From Cristatella mucedo (taxonomy: Eukaryota; Bryozoa; Phylactolaemata; Cristatellidae), in assembly GCA_009760855.2 (NCBI GenBank), contig WPIO01000007.1, positions 7,058,501 through 7,122,500 of the forward strand: DNA of 64,000 bases. The letters are read 5' to 3'. The notes beneath the pieces are model-generated. The model worked only from the letters and a program-made list of their open reading frames with translations. It was not told the origin of the DNA and searched no databases. Both the position numbers and the translations under genes were made by a program. Position 1 is the stretch's first letter, and each line of letters opens with the position of its first letter. Of this stretch, positions 1 to 10,545 are shown piece after piece.

Positions 1-194
1 ACATTTTCGTCGTGCGAATGCCTGAGCCTGGAATTCTCACATGCAGCCAGGATGCTGCCGTCAATTCAAGTCCCCCCACACAGACCGAGCAGGAATCTAT
101 CGCAGGCTCTACATCTTTTAATTTTATTTCTGTACATAATAGAACTTCCCTGTGCCAGAATTTCGGAAGCCAGTTCCACTTTCTGGGCCTGCTA

Positions 195-655
195 GGCAAC
201 AGCCTCCATAATCAAGCAGTCTTAAAGCAAATGCTGTGGTAATGGCTTGTGATGGGATCCTCAACTCCTTTGGAGACCATGCATTTAGTTCGTATGCTCC
301 CAAAGCCTGGAACTCCCTGCCGACTTGCGTCAGAACATCCCCTGACTTGACCACATTTAAAAAGAACTTAAAACACACCTATTTAGGACAGCATTTAGTG
401 GGTCCCTGCGATTCGTCCTTCATGTGCTTATGCGTGCTGACACTGTGCATGCTGCCACTAACCACATTTGCATGCTGACCCTGTGCATGTCACCCCTTAC
501 CATGTTATTCATGTTGTTTGTTTATCAAGCATGATATTACTCACCATTCAATTGCATTTCCCTTTACAGCAAATGTAAAGCGCTTAGAAAGAGATTGAGT
601 TCTCTGAGGGCGCTTTATCAAGTGCATTATTATTATTATTGTTATTATTATCATT
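195..655 (+). mobile_element. L2-A LINE fragment, 3' end
   Basis: This is the 5'-truncated end of a CR1/L2-type non-LTR retrotransposon. The frame starting near 260 encodes the C-terminal block that contains FSSYAPKAWNSLPTC, which is nearly the same as in the long copy at 13148-14593. It is followed by the family 3' UTR and by the terminal hairpin at about 565-625 (a GCGC-type stem around an AGAGA/TCTCT inner stem), then a run of TTA repeats. It carries no complete reverse transcriptase and must be inactive. The sequence before about 195 is not recognised. Confidence 0.85.
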
Positions 656-756
656 GGTTGTTGTACTCTTAGCACTTTGCCACTAACACCAGGGATAGGT
701 TAGCTTGCTTGCTCATTAGATACATTTTGAAACCTGTAAATCCTCACTTGTCAATG

Positions 757-1385
757 AATAATAATAATCAACATTGTATAGTGCCTTATTAAAACTAAAT
801 CTCTTTCTAGTTACTTTGCTGCAAATGAAGCCTGTCAATTTGTTAGTGATACTATGCACAGTGTCTCTATGTATAGGCACATAAAGCGAAATTCATACCG
901 ACATAGCAAATGCTGTGAGGACGGTGGATTTTGAGCTTCTTTTCAAGTTTCATCGTGTCGGGGATGTGATAGTGTGTAGGCTTTGGGAGCATACAAACTA
1001 AAGGCACGGTCTCCAAAGGATTTGAGGTTGGTTGGAGGCACGGCTAAATGACTCCGGTCTGAAGAGGTCGTGGTATAAGAGGAGATATGTGGCCTGATTG
1101 GGGACTAGTTCTGATGGATACGCTGCAGCAAGAGAATGAAGGGAGCTAAAAGTTAGTGATAGACCGCTAAAATTGACATGCTGATTGATGGAGAGCTAGC
1201 GGTGGTCGGTGAGAAGTGGTGAAATGTGGTAGTTGCAACGCTCACGCCGGTCAAGCCTAGTGGTTGAGTTTTGATCCAGCTGTAAGCGCCTTATTGCACA
1301 GGCAGAAAACCTGGGACTAGTGAGTTACAGAAGTCTAGATGGGATGTCGCGAATGCTGGGACCAGCCTAGCTGTCAAATCCTCAC
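757..1385 (-). mobile_element. L2-A LINE fragment, degenerate
   Basis: This is a minus-strand relic of the same LINE family. Reading the minus strand from about 1385 down to 757 gives, with many frameshifts, the C-terminal reverse-transcriptase block (the counterparts of LDFCNSLL, HITPLLADLHW and SYAPKAWN), then the 3' UTR and the ATTATT tail. It is noticeably more decayed than the copies at 195-655 and 13010-14846, so it is probably an older insertion. Confidence 0.8.
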
Positions 1386-2060
1386 TTAAGCACGTGTTGG
1401 ATGTTGGTTAGCTGAAAGCTGGCATACTTAACCGTGGGGAGCACACTCTCAGTGAGTGCTTAAGCTCTGGTCCTAATCGTAATACAGGTATTTTTGATTG
1501 TAGACTGGGAGCCATTCAGATCCTCGACGGAGCCTTCACCTCCCCAGAGCAAGCCCAACCCTATGGCAGCAGTCTGTTGGCATACGATCTGCACTGTCTG
1601 AAGACGTGGGTTGGGAATAGGCAGTACTGGGCAGGAGGAATTGGCAAAAAGAGAGTTTTAGACAATTGTTGTTTGCTGTATCTCACACTAGTTATGGCAT
1701 GCTTCTTCGGTGTCTGCCTTGATCCGACCTTTGTACAAAGACTAATTATTCTCATTTCGGTCTCCTTGGAACCCGGTGAACCTGCTGCCCAGCTGCCAGC
1801 AAGTAGTGGCCAGGGTGTAGCCAGAATTAAGTCTCTAATGGGGCCAGCAGCTGAAGTTGCCAGAGGAAGCCAATCGTAAGATGGCTGAGTGGGCGTGTCG
1901 AGTGGCAAGCAGCTGGAGTAGCAAGATGCTTGCTGTGCTCGTTCGGGTTGGTCCAAACTGGTCCGTTATCACTGCCCCTCCCCCTTCCCCCACTTTGGTC
2001 TGTCGCTATGGCAGTACTGTTGTTATGCGATCTTCTTGTGAATATCCTATTTTGGAATCT
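1386..2060. other. No recognised feature
   Basis: There are short open frames on both strands at 1561-1956, but they have no recognisable domain and no splice-supported exon. I see no repeat family here that matches others in the window. The stretch may be intergenic, or it may be 5' intron of the zinc-finger gene, whose first exon is not located. Confidence 0.4.
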
Positions 2061-2064
2061 TATA

Positions 2065-2440
2065 TTGGAGACCCTGCATTTAGTTCATATGCTCCCAAAG
2101 CCTGGAACTCCCTCTCGACCTGCTTCAGAACATCCACTGACCTTACCACATTTAAAAGGAACCTAAAAACACACCTATTTAGGACAGCATTTAGTGGGTC
2201 CCTGTGATTCGTCCTTGATGTGCTTATGCGTGCTGACACTGTGCATGCTGCCACTAACCACATTTGCATGCTGACCCTGTGCATGTCACCCCTAACCATA
2301 TTATTCATTTCGTTTGTTTTTCAAGCATGATTTTACTTACTATTCTATTGCATATCACTTTGCAGCAAATGTAAAGCGCCTAGAGAGAGATTAAGTTCTC
2401 TGAGGGCGCTTTATCATGTGAATTTATTATTTATTTATTT
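2065..2440 (+). mobile_element. L2-A LINE fragment, 3' end
   Basis: This short 5'-truncated copy keeps the last coding block (FSSYAPKAWNSLSTC, ending ...LFRTAFSGSL at 2207), the 3' UTR and the terminal hairpin at about 2365-2420, ending in a TTATTTATTT tail. It is almost the same as the end of the long copy at 13010-14846, which points to recent activity of this family. Confidence 0.85.
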
Positions 2441-3369
2441 CCTATCAATTTGCCTTGTGCTATAAAAAAAACTTATTGCTGTTGCAAAAATGAGGTGCTC
2501 TCTTAGCTTATCAACTCGTTAAGCTGATGCTTTTCTGCATCAGCGCACAGCAGTGCAAAATATGGCAAAATAGATTAAGCAGCTTGCATCAAAACGTGGC
2601 TATATTTGAAGGCAGTGTTCCTGGTTTACCTTAGAATGAATCGTATCAGCTGGCGCAGAGCTTAAAGCAGCTTAACAGATAAAATATGGCTGTATTTGAA
2701 GGCCACTATTCTTGAGTAGCTGAGAATGCGCCGATTTGTCAAACTAGCAGTTTCCTTTGGGCTAGTGAAGGATGAAATACGGCTTCTGGTGTAGATGCCA
2801 GGACCGACCCTAATAAGTATGTCGGGTTGCTTGGCCGAACGACTGAACCCTTCAGCCTTCTTGTGATTGGCTGTCTGGTAAGTTCAGAGTGTAGTCATCT
2901 CCTTGGCATAAGCCTGGCTTGCGGCAATGTCAATGCAGTTGGAGCATTTGGTATAGTTTTTCACGGTATGTGCCACACTTAAATTTAGACATGTGCACAC
3001 TTAAATTTAGACTGTGCTATTTTTTTGCAGCACTGGGTTTTTATCCACTAATATGTATCCTTTGTGAAAGACCCTAGATTTATTTCCTTCTTTGTTGCCT
3101 TCTACTTACCATGGTTGGCCAACACATGGAAGGACCATTTTCCGGCAGTTCACTTTATCTCTTTTAGCATTTGCTTACTGTTGACACATTCCATATTAGG
3201 ATTTGTTGTGTCTAGTTTGTATTTGGACGATGTATTCAGCGCTGTTTTTCTCTTTTATTGCCGATTGTGCGTTTGTGGTGCTGGAAGTATGCTTGAAGTA
3301 CCGCTATTTCTCTGAGCAAGCATGCTGCTCTATAGCAACTTCTGTATGGTGTTCGTGGCATAGGTCAGT
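2441..3369. other. No recognised feature
   Basis: This is A/T-leaning sequence with an 83-residue open frame at 3064-3315 and no domain I recognise. Two similar blocks (near 2570-2610 and 2665-2705, both around TGGCTATATTTGAAGGC-like text) suggest a diverged local repeat. Confidence 0.35.
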
Positions 3370-3470
3370 TATTTTTTGCAGCAAATATAAAGTGCTTAGA
3401 AAGAGATTCAGTTCTCTGCGGGTGCTCTAACAAATGTATCATTATTATTTATTATTTAGCAGGTACTTGT
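3370..3470 (+). mobile_element. LINE/SINE 3' tail remnant
   Basis: Only the conserved terminal hairpin is left (AAAGTGCTTAGAAAGAGATT, then the TTCTCT arm), followed by ATTATTATT. It lies just downstream of unrelated sequence, so this is a very short 5'-truncated insertion. The parent could be L2-A or a SINE with the same tail. Confidence 0.6.
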
Positions 3471-3818
3471 CGTTTGTGACTGTTCGGCACTCTGGCTTTT
3501 CTTATTCCTTGATCTCGAGATCACCGTTGTCGGTTGCTAAAAAATTGATTCACCAGCAAGCATAGTGTTTTTGATTGCTTTAGGATTAGTATGCTATCAG
3601 AATAGACACCCGAATAGTGTTCTTAGGTGTCGTTACCGTCTACCAATGGACCGAAGCATGCAGTTAGCTTCCGTGAACCGACATCAATTTTCTGGACGTT
3701 AAGCCGATTTAAGCAGTAGCACGAGGATAGCAACAGACTAGCATATCTTTAGTAGGAGTTTTTCTTGCACCAAGAGCCGCTAGTTAAACCTCGGTAGTCT
3801 ACCGAGGCCTAAAAAATG

Positions 3819-3976
3819 TAATAAATTAATTTGTATAGTGCTCTAAGAGAACTTGATTTCTCTTCAGGTGCTTCACATATACCACGGGGCCCCAGCCCAC
3901 GACCTCGGGCATTAAATGCATTCGCCTTGACCTTAGTTCGAGGCAAGAACCTTAATCACTGGGCCAAACCAGCTGA
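3819..3976 (-). mobile_element. SINE-A copy, long-spacer type
   Basis: This is a tRNA-derived SINE on the minus strand. Read 5' to 3' on that strand it starts with the A-box-like TGGCCCAGTGATTAAGG, has a B-box-like segment near the CCACGACCTC complement at about 3898, then the GTGAAGCACC...AGAG hairpin tail and an AAATTAATTTATTA end. The stretch between the A and B boxes is longer than in the copy at 17711, so it belongs to the long-spacer subgroup. Confidence 0.75.
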
Positions 3977-5007
3977 GCAATGCTGTTCTAGACCGTAATG
4001 AAATTTGGGGGCTTGCTGAAGGTACCATCATTCTAGTTTTGACTGAAGTGGCATGGATTTTTTTTATTCAACCATGCCCAGCTATTTTGCTTGTGGGTTT
4101 TATGAGGACAGTAACTTCTGTTGCAATGCCAATACTGGCATCGAATGTACAAATGAAAGTAAATAGATAGAAGGAAATTTAACAAATGCTTATTCATCAT
4201 CCAGAATTGCATAGCACCAAATACCTCTGTTTATAAACATTCTGCCTGTTGCTTTCCAAGTTCTCGGCATCTGATCGATATTTCTAGGTTCGTGCTGTTG
4301 CACATTGAGTTCCATCCCTGAAAACTGTGGCCAAATATGACAGGTGCACACACGCACGCACTCTTCAAATGCAGGCAGCCTTTATGTCCAGGCGCGGCCG
4401 TGCAGCATTTGCCACCGTGTCGGAGCTGTGCTGCCACTCCCGATGGAGGGCTGGCTAGCTAGCTAGCTAGCCTAGGCAGTTTGTACGAGCGTGCCTGTAC
4501 CTGTGGGAATGCTTGCCGTGGTATGTTGGCTGGTCTTTCTTCTTTGCCGGTTGTAGGCGTTCTCTCGTTAGCTCGTGGACTTTTTACTTGGCCTACTTTG
4601 GGACTTCCCTCTTATTGCTCCCTTTTGCCACCCCCCTCCCCAGCATCGGTACCCCCGGTGGCCTTCATTAGCCCCTCCATCGATTTTTATCTGTGCTATT
4701 ATTCGCCTACTAATGCTGATCTCCTTATCAACAACTGCCGTCCGGAACTTTTGAAGTTGGTCGACGACTCGCATCTCATTTGTCCATCGGAGGAAATTAG
4801 TAAACGAGCTATATTGGTGATTTCACGAGTCTGGTGTTTTCCTCGAAATCCATTAACTTGTATGCTGCCTTCAGGCATTGCGTTGGCACATGGCGCATAG
4901 CACAACCTCCATAGCTCTGTCCGTTTGCCACTTGTGCTCACTTATGTGAGAAACCCCTTCACTCATCCCCATCGATGGTGCATCGACACAGAAGTATGAT
5001 GATATAT
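3977..5007. other. No recognised gene; open frame of unknown status
   Basis: There is a 139-residue + strand open frame at 4481-4900 with no recognisable domain or homologue, and overlapping minus-strand frames. A GCTAGCTAGCTAGCTAGC block lies at about 4450-4472. I see no splice-supported coding evidence and do not call a gene here. Confidence 0.35.
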
Positions 5008-5041
5008 CGTTCAATCGTGATTCCCGTTCAATCGTGATTCC
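5008..5041. repeat. 17-bp perfect direct repeat
   Basis: The 17-bp unit CGTTCAATCGTGATTCC occurs twice with no spacer, at 5008-5024 and 5025-5041. Its second copy runs straight into the inverted repeat at 5034-5076 that marks the left edge of the 585-bp tandem duplication. Confidence 0.9.
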
Positions 5042-5076
5042 AGTGGCCCCCGTCGGATGGGGGCCACTGGAATCAC
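5034..5076. repeat. Perfect 18-bp inverted repeat, 7-nt loop
   Basis: The left arm 5034-5051 (GTGATTCCAGTGGCCCCC) is the exact reverse complement of the right arm 5059-5076; the loop is GTCGGAT at 5052-5058. The right arm overlaps the first bases of the tandem duplication. This arrangement looks like a fold-back or template-switch scar at a duplication breakpoint. Confidence 0.9.
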
Positions 5077-6234
5077 CTCGGCCTCACAGCGGCCAGCTCA
5101 ACTGCCAGCATTATCCCTAGGGGCGGTTGCAATCGCATCGAGGAAACATTAGGGAACATTCAGCCCGAAACAGTTGTCAGCTCCTTTCCCTTTGCAGCTG
5201 CCGGTTAGGGCAAGATCATAATAATAGTAAGACTTTTGTACAGCACCCTTAGAGAACTAAACCTCTTTCTTGACACTTTGTAGATAATCGAAGGGAAACA
5301 TGGCAATTGGTTAGTGATAACATGTGCAGTATCAGCATACATGAGCACGCAAAGGACAATTCTCCCAGAGAGAGCAATCGCTGCAGTGAACAAGTTTAGC
5401 TCACTCGTTGCCATTAAGTTGACTGCCTAGTACCTTCGCGACTGCATCGGCGATACCGGTTTTATTAAGTAGAATGAACTTGAAACATTGGTATAGCATT
5501 TCAGCTAGGAGCTCGAGTATTATCGAACGGTGGCCTGGCAAGAGTATTCGGTGTAATGACGGCTGCTCGCTTTGTCAGAGTTGCTGTTCTCGGGAACTGC
5601 ATGGAGCGCTCAAGCAGTGAACCCATGCACTGTTGGCTTTCAGTGGTTCCACTGGAATCACCTCGGCCTCACAGCGGCCAGCTCAACTGCCAGCATTATC
5701 CCTAGGGGCGGTTGCAATCGCATCGAGGAAACATTAGGGAACATTCAGCCCGAAACAGTTGTCAGCTCCTTTCCCTTTGCAGCTGCCGGTTAGGGCAAGA
5801 TCATAATAATAGTAAGACTTTTGTACAGCACCCTTAGAGAACTAAACCTCTTTCTTGACACTTTGTAGATAATCGAAGGGAAACATGGCAATTGGTTAGT
5901 GATAACATGTGCAGTATCAGCATACATGAGCACGCAAAGGACAATTCTCCCAGAGAGAGCAATCGCTGCAGTGAACAAGTTTAGCTCACTCGTTGCCATT
6001 AAGTTGACTGCCTAGTACCTTCGCGACTGCATCGGCGATACCGGTTTTATTAAGTAGAATGAACTTGAAACATTGGTATAGCATTTCAGCTAGGAGCTCG
6101 AGTATTATCGAACGGTGGCCTGGCAAGAGTATTCGGTGTAATGACGGCTGCTCGCTTTGTCAGAGTTGCTGTTCTCGGGAACTGCATGGAGCGCTCAAGC
6201 AGTGAACCCATGCACTGTTGGCTTTCAGTGGTTC
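5064..6234. repeat. 585-bp tandem duplication, two copies
   Basis: The block at 5064-5648 is repeated at 5649-6234 with an offset of exactly 585 bases. I see no differences by eye, and the same 69-residue minus-strand frame occurs at 5205-5414 and 5790-5999. Each unit carries a minus-strand L2-A 3' end (about 5212-5395 and 5797-5980). The near identity implies a very recent duplication, or an assembly artefact. Confidence 0.9.
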
Positions 6235-6242
6235 TCTTAAAT

Positions 6243-6420
6243 TATGATAATAATAATCAACATAATCATAATATGCTGCTTGTATAGCATCCTAAGAGAA
6301 CTTGATCTCTATCCAGGCGCATTACAACTTGTTGCTAGAGAATTAATGATGGAGGGTTGGTTACGAGCACAGTATCAAACAGGCAAACACAGACACTTTT
6401 GATGCTTAGCCAAGCATGTT
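6243..6420 (-). mobile_element. LINE 3' tail fragment
   Basis: Reading the minus strand, the fragment has the LINE 3' UTR and the terminal hairpin (complement of AGAGAACTTGATCTCT near 6293-6310), ending in ATTATTATCA at about 6243. No coding part is evident. Confidence 0.65.
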
Positions 6421-6676
6421 ATAGAAAAAACCAGAAGACCCACGTGGCCACCGGTTAGTAAGACCTCTGGCTAGTTTAGTGCACTGAATCGTGCATAAGT
6501 AGTCACGCAAAGCACACGGGAACAAACAAGAAGCAGATAATTTCCCAGGGACAAAGATGAAGCTGACTACGGCAGATGCATCGTTAGCTGAGACTTAAAA
6601 GATGCAAGATCAGCAAATCGGGTATTCTAGTTCTCATGGTTGGCTCGGAAAATTCCAGGCTAGGCCATTACCACTG

Positions 6677-7398
6677 TAATAATAGGAATAAAAAGGCATT
6701 TGTATATCATGCAAAGAAAACTAAATCTTTCTAGGCACTTTATATATGCTGTAACATAATCGTGTCAATTTGTTGGTGATAATATGCATAGGGTTGGCAT
6801 GCCTGAGCACACAAAGCACAAAAGCACAAGAACCCTGCAAAAGCTGCTTGGAAAAGGTGCATTTTTAGTTTGGTTATAAATGTCAAGTGGGGGGGTGTCG
6901 TGACATCAGTCAGGAGTGAGTTCCCGGCTTTTGGTTCAAACGAACTAAAGGTGCATTCTCCTTTTAAAGGATATGAGGTTGATTTTGAGTCATGGCTGAA
7001 CGTCTTGAGTCTAAAGAGCAGGTGGTAAGATGCCTGGCCTGATCTGTAATGTAGGAGTAGTAATTTTGATAGTTAGGCTGGAGCAAGAGAATGAAGGAAC
7101 CTAAAAGTAAGTGACAAAATCTTAAAGTCTACGCAGCTTAATGGGAAGCTAGTGCAGCTCGATTGGGAGTGGTATAATGTCTCCAACTAGGCGGCCTCTT
7201 TCGACACACAAGCATGGCTGCATAGTTTTGGACCAACTGTTAGCATCTTATGGCACTGTAGAAAAGCCTGCCATAAAATAGTGAGCCACGTCGAGATGGG
7301 ATGCCATTAATGCATGGACCAACGTGGATATGGTATCCCTGTCTTAGCAAGTCCAAATTTTTGCAATGTTACACAGCTGAAAGTCTGCAGACTTGATA
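6677..7398 (-). mobile_element. L2-A LINE fragment, degenerate
   Basis: This minus-strand copy covers the C-terminal part of the reverse-transcriptase ORF, the 3' UTR and the tail. Recognisable landmarks are the tail hairpin near 6700-6730 and the complements of the LNFAPKAWN-type and VQNSAARLV-type blocks. Its 5' end abuts the + strand copy that starts at about 7400, making a head-to-head pair. Confidence 0.75.
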
Positions 7399-7399
7399 A

Positions 7400-8340
7400 A
7401 AATCAACTAACTAGTTATCGGCAAACCAAGTATGATTAATAAATTGGGAAACCTAATGCTCAAAATCGGCTATTCCAGCATATCTCCTATTGAATCTGCA
7501 CAACATCTAGGTTGCCCTGTTCTTAAGTGACCTTTCGTTAGACGACGACATCAGCTCAACGATCAAGTCCGTCTACTTTCAGCTACATAACATTGCTAAA
7601 ATTCGGGCTTGCTTAAACAGGGATACTACATCTAAATTAGTCCATACAAGACGTGACATTCCGGCTTGACTTCTGCTTGCTGGTTTACCGGCCTGTGCAC
7701 TCAGGCGCTTACAGCTGGTGCAAAACTGTGCAGCTAGGCTTGTCTGTCTGGAGCGTCGCAGTTGCCACATCACACCACTTCTCGCCGACCTGCTCTGGCT
7801 CCAAGTCAATCAACGGATCAACTTCAAAGTTTTGTCACTCGCTTTTTGGTATTTTCATTCTTTGGATCCAGCCTATCTATCAGATCTACTCGCCTACCAG
7901 GCTAGGCAACATACTACCCGCTTTTCTGAATAAATCGTTTAGCAGCACCTCGTACGAATCTCAAATCCTTAGGAGACCGTTCATATGCTCCGAAAGCCTG
8001 GAATGCACTTCCAACTTGCGTACCCACATCCCCCGACGTGACCTCATTTAAAAAGAAAGCTAAAAATGCATCTGTTTATCACCGCATTTAGAGGGTCAAT
8101 GTGATCTGTCCTATACTTGCTTATGGTGCTGACACCGTGCATGCTGCCACTAACCATTTTTGCATGCCGACCTTGTGCATGTCACCTCTAACCATGTTCT
8201 GCTTGTTGTCATTGAGCATTCTACCACTAAACGTTCGATCGTGCTTCCTTTGCAGCAAATGTAAAATGCCTGCAAAGAGATTGAGTTCTTCGAGGGCACT
8301 ATATCAAAAGTATTATTACAATTACTATTATAATTATAAG
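7400..8340 (+). mobile_element. L2-A LINE fragment, reverse-transcriptase C-terminus
   Basis: The + strand reads the end of the reverse-transcriptase ORF from the thumb-like segment (counterpart of LVIGKPSVIQ) through the C-terminal domain (CALRRLQLVQNCAARLVCLE near 7690-7750), then the 3' UTR and a hairpin tail at about 8258-8310 with an ATTATTACAATT end. It has several frameshifts. With 6677-7398 it forms an inverted pair. Confidence 0.8.
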
Positions 8341-8344
8341 AGCC

Positions 8345-8490
8345 CAATAACTATTACGTTAGTCGTTTTGTCAGTTAATTTGAGAAAGTTTGCTGCAATT
8401 GAAGTGGGGATGTCAGCAATACATACTGCATGGGAATTGAGAGTTTTGAAATACTGGAAGGGCAGGGACAGATCAAAGCACAGATCACTT
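8345..8490 (-). mobile_element. Short internal L2-A LINE fragment
   Basis: The minus strand encodes a piece matching the region just after the catalytic YADD box of the long copy (IADIPTSIAANFLKLTDKT in a frame ending near 8345). It begins right after the tail of the preceding + strand copy. With no tail of its own it is either a deletion product or a rearranged piece. Confidence 0.7.
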
Positions 8491-8784
8491 AGTGTCACAT
8501 GCATAACAATGAAGGCCTCAGATTGTGCTTGATGATTGGTCAGCACGTGTGGCCTGGCCAGTTCGCTCGCCGCCGTCATTGTTTAAGGATTCTCCCTGGA
8601 GCTTCTACTAGGGCAGCAGTTTGCCTCGTGGTTCTTTCTAGCCATTCCGTGAAATTGGGTGAAATGGCCTCCTGCCTGGCTGCTCACATTCTAGGCTGGT
8701 TCACTTAGACTTCTTTCGAGCCAGGCTGGTCACGCCTATGTCAGTGCTATGCGGAATGGGTCGTCTGCCTGCTGTGTTGCATTG

Positions 8785-8788
<4 letters not shown>
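8491..8788. other. No recognised feature
   Basis: This is unique-looking sequence between a LINE fragment and an AT microsatellite. Nothing in it could be supported as coding, repeat or regulatory. Confidence 0.35.

Positions 8789-8842
<54 letters not shown>
8789..8842. repeat. (AT)27 microsatellite
   Basis: This is an uninterrupted run of 27 AT units just upstream of the first visible zinc-finger exon. Such perfect runs are unstable in length and hairpin-forming. Confidence 0.97.
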
Positions 8843-8845
<3 letters not shown>

Positions 8846-9155
8846 GGCAGTTGCGGAATGAGTGTTTGGTGTCTGCTTTCGAGACTCAGTTGACCTGAGC
8901 ACCTACCTCCTGTACTCCAACACGGCAACGACCTGTGGGTAGACCCTCCGGCACCGATGCTATCAACGTGTGCCCATAATCAGTGTGTGTGTGTGCATGC
9001 GTGCGTGAGTGCATGCTACACTAGTAGCCGAATGACAGTGAGAGCACGGACGTGGGCGTGCAAAGCTCAGAAAATGTGCCACCGGTCGGCATGATTAGGC
9101 TGATCATGCTGGCCACCAGGATCACACTTCCCACTCTCTCACTATTTTGTTGCAG
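8843..9155 (+). other. Intron end upstream of first visible zinc-finger exon
   Basis: The stretch ends in a pyrimidine-rich segment and the TTTTGTTGCAG acceptor (AG at 9154-9155). The intron must be phase 1, because the exon starts with the last two bases of a codon. The upstream exon carrying the start codon was not found in the window. Confidence 0.6.
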
Positions 9156-9674
9156 ACGATGACCTTCACATATGCGGCAAGTGCAAGCAAGGCTTCTCGA
9201 GGCTGGACGAGTGGCTCCATCACAAGCGCGCCAAGGCGTGCGTGGATGCCAGGTCGGCCCGGCGGCTGAAGCGTGGCGGCAGCGGCGGAGCGGCGCAGGC
9301 TGCGCCGAGCGATTCGCACGGCAAAGGCACAGTCGCACAGCAGCAGGAAAGGGACGCCGAGCACAAGACTAGCGATGCCGAGGAAGACGACGATGACGAT
9401 GATGATGAAGAAGGTGAAGACGACGATGAGGACACGGCATCCCGTAACCGGGCAGATGGGAACACGGAGCGGCACAGCCACGGCGGTGGTGGAAGCAGCT
9501 GCAGCGGCAGCAGAATCAATGGAAGAACGCACAACGGTAGCTCAGGAGGTGGTAGAGGTGATGGCAGAGGAACAGGAAGAGGAGGAGCCGAGGATGATGA
9601 TGACGACGACGACGACGATGGAGTAGATGGCGACGATGACGACGGAGCCAGCAGCTCCAGCGGTGACAGCGGAG
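9156..9674 (+). CDS. C2H2 zinc-finger protein, exon A (first visible exon)
   Basis: This is the first visible coding exon of a large zinc-finger protein, probably a nuclear DNA-binding transcription regulator. Numbering from GAT at 9158, residues 6-28 form a C-x2-C-x12-H-x5-C finger (CGKCKQGFSRLDEWLHHK, closing Cys at residue 28). This layout and the DLHIC lead-in recall the opening finger of vertebrate ZFP64/ZNF341 proteins; that is family knowledge from memory, not a search. The rest is low complexity: basic and Ala/Ser text, two acidic Asp/Glu runs (near 9385-9440 and 9590-9650) and a Gly/Arg-rich segment, as expected of a disordered linker. The acceptor is at 9154-9155 and the donor GTATGT at 9675. 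It ends in phase 1 (a single G), which joins to AG at 22133 to make a Glu codon. The start codon lies in an exon not identified, so the protein is 5'-incomplete. Confidence 0.82.
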
Positions 9675-10487
9675 GTATGTTGCGTGGCCTCTGCAGACGG
9701 TGCGAGGTCGGTCGTCGGGCGTGCCCTCGAGTGCTCTCTGCTCCTGTGCCGTGAAATAGAATTTACCCAAGAGACGGTGAGCACCTCGCATGCCAGCCAC
9801 GAGCCTGTGCCACAGTGTTCATCTGGCCTTCTGCATGCTGTGCTTGTCTCGCGCCGGCCTGCTGCTCACCCGCTCAGTCTGAGCCGAAACTTCTTAACGG
9901 ACCGTTGGTCCTGTTGAGCAGTTATTGCTAGGCAGGGTTGAGGTCACGTGTCTGGAACGCAGCTCCGCTGCCTGCCGTCACAGATTGCCACCGAGTTCTG
10001 AATCACGTGCGCGACGCTAAACTCTTTGTGTTGACCGTCGCCGAAGGAATTCTTCGGCCACGTTGCCACTCGCGATGAGCTGTTATTACTAGTGAGCCCT
10101 TGGCTGGTTAGGCTGCTGCTGCTGCCACCGCCTGGTGGCTTGGCGCTTGGCTGTGGTGGTGGGCTGAAAGCAGCAACGATGAGACCGCCAGCGTCCGGCG
10201 GTCCTTCTTGAGCTGTGCTCTTTTTCTTTTCTCTCTGCTCTTTTGGTCCGAGGCAGCCTGAGTGTCTGGCAATCTCACTCGAGTCGCAGCAGGTGACCGT
10301 CGAGTGTCATCGGCTTTCTTGAGCTCCCCAAAGCTGTTGGCTGGCGGTTTCTCATTTCCTCGGTCATAATGGTGTGCCGGGCAGTCGGCCGATGCCCTCG
10401 GCCCGATTGTTCGGCAGCGACTCTGTGGCTGAGTCTGATCGCTGCTTGTCGGTTCTCCCTCTTCCGGTCGGTTCTTTGTTGCCATCG

Positions 10488-10490
<3 letters not shown>
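9675..10490 (+). other. Start of the 12.5-kb zinc-finger intron
   Basis: This is intron sequence after the GTATGT donor. It has no recognisable repeat up to the GA microsatellite. Several overlapping open frames here (for example 10108-10587 on the minus strand) are produced by the dinucleotide run and are not believed. Confidence 0.5.

Positions 10491-10542
<52 letters not shown>
10491..10542. repeat. (GA)26 microsatellite
   Basis: This is an uninterrupted run of 26 GA units inside the large intron. It accounts for the RERERE and SLSLSL frames seen on both strands. Confidence 0.97.

Positions 10543-10545
<3 letters not shown>

Noticed and set aside
4481-4900. 139-residue + strand open frame as a possible gene
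   Set aside because: It has no recognisable domain or splice support, and overlapping minus-strand frames are of similar quality.
5008-6234. CRISPR array or satellite
   Set aside because: There are only two copies of a 585-base unit and no regular spacers, in an animal genome.
9009-9100. First exon of the zinc-finger gene near the AT microsatellite
   Set aside because: I found no ATG with a phase-1 donor and convincing coding text. The 5' exon is left unplaced.
9273-9754. Alternative-frame proteins over the acidic exon
   Set aside because: They are shadows of exon A: only the frame at 9158 carries the zinc finger and joins exon B in frame. The Met- and Asp-rich alternatives come from the same GAC/GAT repeats.
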